Below are positions 48,601-60,600 of a DNA stretch of 64,000 nucleotides, piece by piece (positions within the stretch are counted from its first letter, which is position 1; the number at the start of each line of letters is the position of its first letter). The notes beneath the pieces were generated by a model, which saw nothing but the letters and a program-made list of their open reading frames with translations, was not told the origin of the DNA and searched no databases. The translations under genes and the position numbers were made by a program. The DNA is from Selaginella tamariscina (Eukaryota; Streptophyta; Lycopodiopsida; Selaginellales; Selaginellaceae), in the NCBI GenBank assembly GCA_003024785.1, contig PUQB01000616.1:81519-145518 (forward strand), written 5' to 3'.

Positions 48601-51600
48601 ACTCCATATCAGTAGCTTGCTCCTCCTCCACATGTGTGCCCTCTATCCCAGCAACCTCCACCGCGGGTGCCTCTGGAGCAACAGGCAGGTTGACCTCTCG
48701 CTCTTCGGAGGGGTGTGAAACCTCTGGGACTTCCTCCTCAGTGGCCTCATCCTCTTCCCCAGTAGGTTGTGGCCTTGGTGCCTCCTGGAGAGTGTCTTCC
48801 ATCACTTCTGCAGTGGATGGGACATCTGCAGTGAGAGCTGGTTTGACTTGCTTCTTCTCCTCAAGCAATGTCGGGCTAACGTCTCCTGATCCTGTGGTGT
48901 CTCCAGGTGCACCACGGGCGCTGCCTCCTCAGCAGCAACAGCATCCCCGTTTACATCCGTGCTCTCCATTTCAGTCACCTCCACCTCGGCTGCAACTGGG
49001 AGCTCAATCTCTCGCTCTTCGGAGGTCTCTAAAACCATAGGTGTAGCCTCCTCAGACTCCTCTACAGAAGTCTCGGCATTTGGTGCCTCCTCCCCATTTG
49101 CGATGAGATCCTGCTTTTTGTTCTTGATTTTTTTTTGATGACCAACGTGGGTGCCACCTCCTCTTCCACACGTTCCTCTGCTGTCTCTGATGATGTGTCA
49201 GGCACTGCCCGTGCGTCCGGAACAGAGTCTTCATCAGCATGCGTGCCTTCTGTCTCCAGTGCCTCCATAGGTGTTTTGGGTGTAGCAGGCAGCAGGGTCG
49301 CTTGATCTATGTGAGCGTGTGGGACCCCTGGGACATCCTCCTGAGCAGCGTCTGTTTCTTCTTCTGCCTTCTCCAAAGTAGGTTGTGTGCTTGGTGCCTC
49401 CTTGAGGGTCGTTTCTGTCGAGCTTTGGGCATGTGGGGTGAGAGATGGTTCATCCTCCACGTCCTCCTGTTCCTGAAGCGTCACTGCAGGCACTGTCTCC
49501 TCAGTGGGGGCATCATTTCCGTCTGCATGTGTGCTCTCTGTCTTCATCATCTCCACCGCAGGTGCCTTGGTTGCAACCGGAAGCTCGATCCCTTGTTCTT
49601 CAGGGGCCTCTGGAACGCCTTCAGGCTCCTCCACGGCATTCTTTGCCTCCTCTGCAGCTTCCACTTTTGTTGCTTGCAAGCCATCTGCGGTGAAAATGGC
49701 TCCTCCTGATCTTCATCTTCAGCGACCAACGTGGATGCCACATCCTCTTGCACATATTTCTGTGATGTCTCCACCGATGCCTCGGGCACTACCTCTGTAT
49801 CCGTAGCTCGCTCCTCGTCTGCATGTGTGCCATCTGCCTCGGCAACCTCCACTGCAGGTGCCTCGAGAGCAATGGGTAGGACAATCTCTCGCTTTTCAGA
49901 GCTTTCAGAGACCTCTGGGACTTCGTCTTCAGCTTCCTTGGCCTCTTCCACATCAAATTGTTCGCTTGGTGCCTCTTCCATCGTTACTGTTGAGGACTGG
50001 GCATCTGCAGTGAGAGCTGGTTCGACTTGCTTCTCCTCCTCTACTGATGTCCGCCTAACGTTTTCCTGTTCCTGATCCTGAGGTCTTTCGAGAGGCACCT
50101 CAGGCACTCCCTCCTCAGCATAAGCGGCTTCCCTGCCTGCATGTGTGCTCTCTGTCTCCATCACCTCCACTACAGTTGCCTCGGCCTCAACTGGGAACTC
50201 AATATCTTGGTTCTCAGAGGCCAATTGAACCTTCAGGGCAGGCTCCTCAGCCTCCTCCACAGCAGAATGCATGCGTGGTGCTGCTTCCCGCACAGAGTCA
50301 TTCAATGGTTTTGAGGCCTCTGTGGTCAAAGAAGGCTCCATCTCTTGCTTTTCATCGTCAGCAACTGCGGTCAGAGAAGGCTCCGTCTCTTGTTTTCATC
50401 GTTAGTAACCAATATGGGTGCCACCTTCTCCTCTTGCCCACGTTCCTCTGGTGTCCCAATGGAGGTCTCAGGTAGTCCAGATGCATCTGGAGCGTGTTCC
50501 TCCTCTGTCTCTGCACCCTCCATCTCGAACGCAGGGGGCAGCTCGATTTCTTGCTCTTCAGTGGCATGTGGGACCTCTAGGAATTCCTCCTCAGCAGCCT
50601 CATCCTCTTCCCCAGAAGGTTGTGCATTTCGTGCCTCCTCAAGGGTGTCTTTTGTCATTTCTTTGGACAACTGGGCATTTGCAGTGATATCTGATTCGAC
50701 TTGCTTCTCCTTCTCTACCAATGTGGCCTAACGTCCTCAGGATTCACTGCCTCCTTAGCAGAAGTAGCATTTCCATCTGGATGTGTGCTCTCCATCTCTG
50801 GGGGCTCATTCTCTCGTTCTGAAACCTCAGGGGCATGCTCCTTGGCGTCCCCATCCTCCTCCACAGCATGCTGCGCACTTGGTGCCTCCTCCTCAACAAC
50901 ATCCTTCGATGGTGCTTCCGGGGCATTTGCAGTGAGAGAAGGCTCCTCCTGCTTTTCGTTCTCGGTGACCAACTTGGGCACCACCTCCTCTTCCACACGT
51001 TCCTCTACTGTCTCTGTTGATTTGTCATGCGCTGCCCGTGCATCCTCCTTGTCAGCATCTGTGCCCTCTGTCACCGTAGGTGTTTTGGGTGTAGCAGTCA
51101 GCTGGGTCTCTTGATCTATGTGAGTGTGTGGGACCTCTGGAACATCCTCCTTAAGAGTCTCTGTTTCTTCTTCTGCATCTTGCAAAGTAGGTTGTGTTCT
51201 TGTTTCGTCCCCAAGGGTGACTTCTGTTGTTTCTGTCAAACTCCGGGCATGTGTAGTGAGAGATGGTTTGTTCTCCGTGTCCTCCTGTTCCTGAAGCGTC
51301 ACCGCAGGCACTGCCCCCTCAGTGGGGGCAGCATTCCCGTCTGCATGTGTGCTCTCTGTCTTCGTCACCTCCACCGCAGGTGCCTTGGCTGTAACCGGAA
51401 GCTCAATACCTTGCTCTTCAGGGGCTCCTGGAACCATCAGGGCATGCTCCTTAGACTGCTCCACAGCATTCTGTGCCTCCTCGACAGCGTCCGCGTCCAC
51501 TTCCATTGCTTGCGAGGCATTTGTGTTGAGAGAAGGTTCCTCTTGATTTTCATCTTCAGCCACCAACTTGGGTGCCACATCCTCTTGCACACATTTCTCT

Positions 51601-54600
51601 AATGTGTCCACTGATGCCTCGGGCACTACTTCCATATCCGTAGCTCGCTCCTCGTCTGCATGACCCTCCACTGCATGTGCCTCGAGTGCAATGGGTTGGA
51701 TGATCTCTCGCTTTTTGGAGGTTTCAAAGGGATGTGATACATTTGGGACTTCCTCTTCAGCTCCCTTGGCGTCTTCCACAGCAGATGGTTCGCTTGGTGC
51801 CTCCATCGTCACTGTTGAGGACTGGGCATCTGCAGTGAGAGCTGGTTCGACTTGCTTCTCCTCCTCTACTAATGTGAGACTAACATTCTCCTGTTCTTGA
51901 TCCTGAGATCTTTTGAGAGCACCTCAGACACTCCCTCCTCAACAGAAGCGGCTTCCCTGCCTGCATGTGTGCTCTCTGTCTCCATCACCTCCATGGCTTC
52001 CACTGGGAACTCAATATCTCGGTTTTCAGAGGCCAATGGAACCTTCAGGGCAGGCTCCTCAGCCTCCTCCAAAACATGCTGCATGCTTGGTGCTGCTTCC
52101 ATCACAGCGTCCTTCAATGGTTGTTCTGAGGCATCTGCGGTCAGAGAAGGCTCCATCTCTTGCTGTTCGTTCTCAGCAACCAACGTGGTTGCCACCTTCT
52201 CCTCTTGCCCATGTTCCTCTGGTGTCTCAATGGAGGTCTCAGGCAGTCCCTTTGCATCTGGAGCATGCTCCTCCGCATATGTGCCCTCCAACTCAACACC
52301 CTCCATCTCGAGCGCAGTGGGCAGCTCGATTTCTCTCTCTTCGGTGGCATGTGGGACCTCTGGGAATTGCTCGTCAGCAGCCTCATCCTCTTGTTGAGCG
52401 CTCGGTGCCTCCTCGAAAGCGTCTTTTGTCATTTCTGTGGAGAACTGGGCATCCGCAGTGAGAGCTGGTTCGACTTTCTTCCCCTGCTCTACCAATGTGG
52501 GCCTAACTTCTTCACGATCTACTGCCTCCTCAGCAGGAGCAGCATTGCCATCTGCATGCGTGCTCTCTATCTTTGTCACCTGGTTGGGAGGTTCCTCGGC
52601 TGCAACTGGGGGCTCATTCTCTCGCGCTGAAACCTCATTGGCAGGCTCCTTGGTGTCCCCAGCCTCCTCTATAGCATGTTGCACAGTTGATGCCTCCTCC
52701 TCAACAACATCCTTCAATGGTGCTTCCGCTACATGTGGGGCATCTGCGGTGACAGAAGGCTCCTCCTGCTTTTCGTTCTCGGTGACCAACGCGGGCACCA
52801 CCTCCTCTTCCACACGTTCCTCTGCTATCTCTGCTGATGTGTCAGGCACTGCCCGTGCATCCGGAACACACTTCTCTTCAGCATGTGTGCCCTCTGACTC
52901 CAGAGCCTTGGTGAGAGATGGTTTGCCCTCCTCTTGCTCGAGTAATGTGGGCGCAACGTTTTCCTGTTCATGATCCTGTGATGTCTGAAGCTTCACCTCA
53001 GCAAGGGCAGCATTCTCCTCTGCATGTGTTCTCTCAGCCTCCACCATCTCCATCACCGCAGGTGTCTTGCCCACAGCCAATTTGGGGTAGGCTCCTTAAT
53101 GTTCTCATACTCCTCCGCAGTACGCGTGCTTGGTGCATTCTTGTCCTCAGAGACCAACGTTTGCACCAACTTCTCTTGCACACATTCTTCTGGTGTCTCT
53201 GTAGACACCTTGATAACTGGCTCCATATATGGACCATGGTCGTCGCCATCTTGTGTGCTCTTCATCTCCACAGCCTCCATTGTAGGTGCCTCGAGCACAG
53301 CGGGTGCAGTGCCATGTGGGACCTCTGGGAATTCCTCGGCCTCTTCCACAACAGGTTGTGCACTTGGGGTGTCTTCCATCGTTTCTGTCAAGGGCTGGGG
53401 ATCTGCAGTGTAAGCTAGTTCCACTTGCCTAGCTTCCTCATGATCTTGGTCCTGCGACTTAGCAGCATCAGCATCTTCATGCGCGCTTTCCGCCTCTGTA
53501 ACCTCAACCGTAAGTGCCTCGATTGCAGGCAGCTCGATCTCTTTCTCATTATATGGTATTGGTCCCTTCGGGCTCCGTCCTTGGGCTCTTCCCCACCAGT
53601 TTGTGTGGTTGGTGCCTCTAAAATGTTTTCTCTCCTTTCCCTCGAAATATGGGCATCTGGAGCGAGAGATGGTTCGTTTTCTTCCTCCTCGATCAATGTG
53701 GGCCTAACGTCCTCGTGCTCCTGATCCTGTGGTCTCTTGACTGGCACCTCAAACACTGCCTCCACAGCGGAAGAACCATCCCATCTGCATGCATTCTCTC
53801 TGTCTCCGTCGCCTCTACTTCTGATGCTTTAGCCACAACTGGAAGCTCAATCTCTTCAGACGCCTCTGGAAACTTGGGGGTAGGCTTCTTGATGTCCACA
53901 GCCTCCTCAGGGCATTTTGCACACGTGGTGCCTCCTTCTGGATAACGTCCTTCAATGGTTCATCTACGGTGACAGAAGGCTCCTCTTGCTTCACGTCCTT
54001 GTCAACCAGCTTGGATGCGACTTCTTCTTTCACATGTTCGTCTGGTATCTTAACAGACATTGTCTCCGCATCTAGAGCCTGCTCTTCACTGGCATGTGTC
54101 TCCTCCATCTCCACAGCAGCAAGCAGCTCGACATGTGGCTCTTCAGGCGCGTCTGGGATCTCCAAAACTTCATACTTAGTGGCCCCAGCCTCTTCCGTAG
54201 CTGGTTTAGCACTTGATGCCTCCTCAATGGCGTCATCCGTCGTTTCTATTGAGTGTTGGGCATCTGCTGTGAGAGATGATTCGTCTTCCATCTCCTCTTC
54301 GACCAATGTAGGTCTCATGTCCTCCTGCTCTTGATCCTTTTCTGTCTCTAGTGGCGTCTTATGTATTGCCTCAGTGGGAGCCATATCCCTGTCTGCATGA
54401 CTACTCTCCGTCTTTGTCACCTCTCCTGCAGTTGACTCGCATCCAACTGGGAGGTCGAGGTCTCGCTCTTCATAGGCCTCGGGAACCTTTGGGGCAGGCT
54501 CCTTAGTCTCCTCAATAGCAGGCTGCGCCCTTTGTGCCTCCTTGACAGTGTCTTCAGTGCTTTCTATTGAGCCCTGGGCATTTGCGGTGAGAGATGGTCT

Positions 54601-57600
54601 GTCTTGCTTCTCCTCCTCAACTAATGTAGACCTAGCGTCCTCCTTCTGATCCTGTGGTGCCTTCATCGACACCTCAGGCACCTGCTCCTCAGTGGAGGCA
54701 GAATCCTGGTCTGCATATGTGCTCTCAGTCTCCGTCACCTCCATTGCAGATGCTTTGGAGGCAACAGGGAGGTTGAGCTCTGAACTAGGATCATTGATTT
54801 CCTCAGCCTTCGCCATGGCATTCTGCATGCTTGGTACCTCCTCAGCTTCCTTCAATAGATGTTCCGAGGAATCTGCTGTGTCCTCTTGCTTTTTATCCTC
54901 GGCATCCAACGTGGGTGCCACCTCCTCTTGCACAAGTTTCTCTGTTGTCTCAATGGAGGCCTCAGGCACTCCCTCTGCATCCGAAGCAAGCTCCTCATAT
55001 GCATGTGTGCCCTCTGTCTCAGCACCCTCCATGGTAGGTGCAGTAGGCAACTCGAACTCTTCGGTGGCATGTGGGACCTCCGTGACTTCCTCTTCAACGG
55101 TCTCATCCTCTTCCCCAACAGGTTGTGCGCTTGCTGCCTCCTGGAGAGTGTCTTCCATCACTTCTGCCTTGCATAGGGCGACAGCTGGTTTGACTTGCTG
55201 CTTCTTCTCCTCGACCAATGTGGGGCTAACGTCTTCTTGATCCTGTGGTGTCTCCATGGGCACCACAAGTGCTGCCTCCTCAGTAGCAACAACATCCCCG
55301 TCTACATTTGTGCTCTCCATCTTAGTCACGTCCACGATAGGTGCCTCGGCTGCAACCGGGAGCTCAATCTCTCGCTCTTCAGAGGCCTCTAAAACCATAG
55401 GTGTAGCCTCCTTAAATTCCACAAACATCTTAGCATCCTCAGACACATCTACAGCATGTCTAGCATCTAAGGTGAAATAAGGATCCTCCTGCTTGTCGTT
55501 CTCGATGGCCACCTCCTCTTCCACACCTTCCTCTGCTGTCTCTGATGATGTGTCAGGCACTGCCCGTGCGTCCGAAACAGACTCTTCGTCATCATGTGTG
55601 CCTTTGGTGTCCTGTGCCTCCACCATAGGTGTTTTGGGTGTAGCAGGCAGCTGGGTCTCTTGATCTATGTGAGCGTGTGGGACCTCTGGGACATCGTCTG
55701 TTTCTTCTTCTGCCTTCTCCAAAGTAGGTTGTGTGTTTGGTAACTCCTTGAGGGTGACTGATGTCGTTTCTGTCGAGCTCCGGGCATGTGTGGTGAGAGA
55801 TGGTTCGTCCTCCACGTCATCCTGTTCCTGAAGCGTCACTGCAGGCACTGCCTCCTCAGTGGGGGCATCATTCCCGTCTGCATGCGAGCTCTCTGTCTTC
55901 ATCACCTCCACCGCAGGTGCCTTGGTTGCAATCGGAAGCTCGATCCCTTGTTCTTCAGGGGTCTCTGGAACCTTCAGGGCAGGCTCCTTGACGCCTTCAG
56001 ACTCCTCCACGGCATTCTTTGCCTCCTCCTCTGCAGCTTCCACTTTTGTTGCTTGCAAGCCATCTGCGGTGTAAAATGGCTCCCGATTTTCATCTTCAGC
56101 AAGCAACGTGGATGCCACATCCTCTTGCAAACATTTCTCTGATGCCTCCACTGATGCCTCGGGCACTACCTCTGTATCCGTAGCTCGCTCCTCGTCTGCA
56201 TGTGTGCCATCTACCTCAGCAACCTCCACTGCAGGTGCCTCGAGTGCAATGGGTAGGACAATCTCTCGCTTTTCAGAGCTTTCAGAGACCTCTGGGACTT
56301 CGTCTTCAGCTTCCTTGGCCTCCTCCACATCAAATTGTTCGCTTGGTGCCTCTTCCATCGTCACTGTTGAGGACTGGGCATCTGCAGTGAGAGCTGGTTC
56401 GACTTGCTTCTCCTCCTCTACTAATGTCAGCCTAACGTTCTCCTGTTCCTGATCCTGAGGTCTTTTGAGAGGCACCTCAGGCAATCCCTCCTCATCATAA
56501 GTGGCTTCCCTTCCTGCATGTGTGCTCTCTGTCTCCATCACCTCCACTACAGTTGCCTCGGCCTCAACTGGGAACTCAATATCTTGGTTCTCAGAGGCCA
56601 CTGGAACCTGCAGAGCCTCCTCCACAGCAGGCTGCATGCTTGGTGCTGCTTCCACCACAGCGTCCTTTAATGGTTGTTCTGAGGCATCTGCGGTCAGTGA
56701 AGGCTTTGTCTCTTGCTTTTCGTCCTCAGCAACCAACGTGGGTGCCACCTTCTCCTCTTGCCCACGTTCCTCTGGTGTCTCAATGGAGGTCTCAGGCAGT
56801 CCCTTTGCATCTGGAGCATGCTCCTCCGCACATTGAGAGGTCTCAGGCAGTCCCTTTGCATCTGGAGCATGCTCCTCCGCATATGTGCCCTCCAACTCAA
56901 CACCCTCCATCTCGAGCGCAGTGTGCAGCTCGATTTCTCTCTCTTCGGTGGCATGTGGGACCTCTGGGAATTGCTCGTCAGCAGCCTCATCCTCTTCCCC
57001 AGCAGGTTGAGCGCTCGGTGCCTCCTCGAAAGCGTCTTTTGTCATTTCTGTGAAGAACTGGGCATCTGCAGTGAGAGCCGGTTCGACTTTCTTCTCCTGC
57101 TCTACCAATGTGGGCCTAACTTCTTCACGATCTACTGCCTCCTCAGCAGGAGCAGCATTGCCATCTGCATGCGTGCTCTCTATCTTTGTCACTTGGTTGT
57201 CAGGTTCCTCGGCTGCAACTGGGGGCTCATTCTCTCGCGCTGAAACCTCAATGGCAGGCTTCTTGGTGTCTCCAGCTTCCTCTATAGCATGTTGCACAGT
57301 TGGTGCCTCCTCAACAACATCCTTCAATGGTGCTTCCGCTACATGTGGGGCATCTGCGGTAAGAGAAGGCTCCTCCTGCTTTTCGTTCTCGGTGACCAAC
57401 GCGGGCACCACCTCCTCTTCCACACGTTCCTCTACTATCTCTGCTGATGTCTCAGGCACTGCCGGAACACACTCCTCTTCAGCATGTGTACCCTCTGTCT
57501 CCAGAACCTCCACCATATGTGTTTTGGGTGTAGCAGGCAGCTGGATCTCTTCGCGTGGGACCTCTGGGACATCCTCTTCTGCTTCTTCTTCTGCCTCTTC

Positions 57601-60600
57601 CACAGTAGGTCGTGCACTTGGCGCCTCCTCAAGGGTGACCTCCTTTTGCTCGACCGATCTGGGCCTAAGCTCCTGATCCTGAAGCGCCACCTCAGTCGGG
57701 GTAACATTCTCGTGTGCATGTGTGCTCTCAGCCTCCGCAACCACAGGCTCCTTAATGTCCTCCTCATTAGGCATGCTTGGTGCCTTCTCCTCTACAGCAT
57801 CCTTCAATGATGCTTCCATGTCATGTGTGGCATGTGCAGCGAGAGAGGGCTCCTCTTGGTTCTTGTCCTCAGAGACCAACATCGGCACCACCTTCTGTTG
57901 CACACATTCTTCTGCTGTCTCTGCAGACGCCTTGAGTACTGGCTCCACGTCTGAACCATGTTCGTCGTCAGCTTGTGTGCCCTTCGTATCCACAGCCTCC
58001 ACTGTAGGTGTCTCGGGCACAGCGGGCGCAGCACCATGTGGGACCTCTTGGACTTCCTCCGCAACTTCCTTAGCAGGTTGTGCAGTTGGTAACTGCTCAA
58101 GGGCGTCTTCCATCGTTTCCGTTGAGTTCTGGCCATCTGCTTTGTGACATGGTTCAATTTGCTCAACCAATGCGGGCATAGCTTTTCCTGCTCTTGATCC
58201 ACTTGCGACATCTCAATAGCATTAGCAGCATCAGAATCTTCATGCGAGCTTTGCGCCTCTGTCACTTTCGCTGTAGGTGCCTCGGTTGCAGTGAGCAGCT
58301 CGATCTCTTTCCTCCGGACTTCATCCTTGGCCTCTTCCCCAACAACTTGTGAGCTTGGTGCCTCTCTTAAAACGTTTTCTCTCATTTCCCTTGTAACTTG
58401 GGCATCTATAATGACATCTCGCTCATGAGAGACCTCTGGAACGTTGGTGTTCTCAGACTCCACGGCATTCTGCGAGCTTGGTGCCTCCTTGACAGCATGC
58501 CTCAATGGTGCTTCTGTTGCTTGCCAGGCATCTGCGGTGAGAGAAGGCTCCTCTTGCTTTTCGTCCTCAACAACCAACGTGGGTGCCTCCTCCTCCGTAT
58601 GTGTCTCCTCCACCGCGGGTGCCTCAAGAACAACGGGCAGGTTGACCTCTAGCTCTTCGGACGGGTGTGAAACCTTTTGGACTTCCTCCTCAGTGGCCTC
58701 ATCCTCTTTCACAGCAGGTTGTGCGCTTGGTACCTCCTTGAGGTTGTCTTCCATCGTTTCTGTCAACAGCTGGGCATCTGTAGTGAGAACTGGTTCAACT
58801 TGCTTCTCCTCCTTGAACAGCTGGGCATTTGTAGCGAGAACCATTTCAACTTGCTTCTCCTCCTTGACCAATGCGGCCCTAACGTCCTCCTCCTGATCCT
58901 GTGGTCTCTTGAGGGGCACCTCAAACAATGCCTCCTCAACAGAAAGACCATCCCCATCTGCATGCATGCTCTCTGTCGCCGTCACCTCTGGGAGCTCCAC
59001 CTCTTCAGACGCCTCTGGAGCCTTGGGGATAGGCTCACGTGGTGCCTCCTTCTGGATAGCGTCTTTCAATGATTCATCTACGGTGACAGAAGGCTCCTCT
59101 TGCTTCACGTCCTTGTCAACCAACTTGGATTTCACATGTTCATCTGGTATCTTAACAGACATTGTCTCCGCATCTAGAGCCTGCTCTTCACCGGCATTTG
59201 TGTCCTCCATCTCCACAGCAGCACGCAACTCGACCTGTGGCTCTTCAGGCGCATCTGGGATCAACATAACTTCATCCACAGTGGTCTCGACCTCTTCCGT
59301 AGTTGGTTTAGCACTTGATGCCTCCACAAGGACGTCATCCGTCGTTTCTATTGCGCTGTGGGAATCTTTCGTAAGAGATGATTCTTCTTGCTTCTCCTCC
59401 TCGACCAATGTAGATCTTATGTCCTCCTGCTCTTGTATCTCCAGTGGCGTCTCATATACTGCCTTAGTGATAGCAATATCCCTGTCTGCATGAGTACTTT
59501 CCGTCTCTTTCACCTCTACTACAGTTACCTCGGCTGCAACCGGGAGCTCGATGTCCCCCTGGGGAACCTTTGAAGCAGACTCCTCAGTCTCCTTGAGAGT
59601 GTCTTCAGTGCTTTCTATCGAGCGCTGGCCATCTGCAGTGAGAGCTAATTTGGGCTCCTGTGGTGTCACCTCAGGCACCGTTTCCTCAATGGGGCCAGCA
59701 TCCCTGTCTGCATATGTGCTCTTATCCACGACAGGCGGAAGGTGAATCTCCCGCTCTTCAGAGGCCACCTCCTCTTGCACACGTCGTTCATCTGGTGTTT
59801 CCGTAGATGCCACGGGCACTGCCACTTTATCCATAGGATGCTCCTCGGCGGCAGCATGTGTACCTTCTGTCTCCGCAGCCTCCACCATAGGAGTAGTGAG
59901 GAGGTCGATCTTTCGCTCTTTGCGGCCATGTGGGACCTCTGGGACTTCCTCCTCAGATGCCTCAGGAGGTTGTGCGCCTGGTGCCTTCTCAAGGGCGTCT
60001 TCTGTCGTCTTTGTCAAGTGCTGGCCATCTGCAGTGAGAGGTGGTTCGACTTGCTTCTCCTCCTCAACCAATCTGGACCTAACGTCCTCCTGCTCTTGCT
60101 CCTGATCCTGTGGTGTCTCCAGGGGCACCTCAGGGACTGCCTTCTCAGCCTCTGCCTCTGGAGTAACATGCAGGTCTATCTCTCGCTCTTGTGGTACCTT
60201 TGGAGTGGCCTCAGCCACTTCCATTGCAGGTTGTATATTCTCTGCCTCCTCAACGGTGTCTTCCATCGTTTCTCTTGAGAGCTGGGCATCTGTGGTGAGA
60301 GCTGGTTGGTCCTCCTCAACCAATATGGGCTCATGCTCCTGATATTGTGGTGTCTCCAGGGGCACCTCAACTTCCCCATCTGTATGCGTGCTCTCCGCCA
60401 CCGCAGGTGCCTCAGCTGCAAGTGGAAGGTTAATCTCTCGGTCTTCAGAGCCACGTGAAACCTCGGTTGCAGGCTCTTTGACGTCTTCATAAATCTGCAT
60501 GCTTGGTGCCTCATCCTCGACAACGTCCTTCAATGGTGGTTCCATGGCATGTGAGGCATCTGCGGTGAGAAAAGACTCCTTTTGCTTTTCGTCCTTGGAG

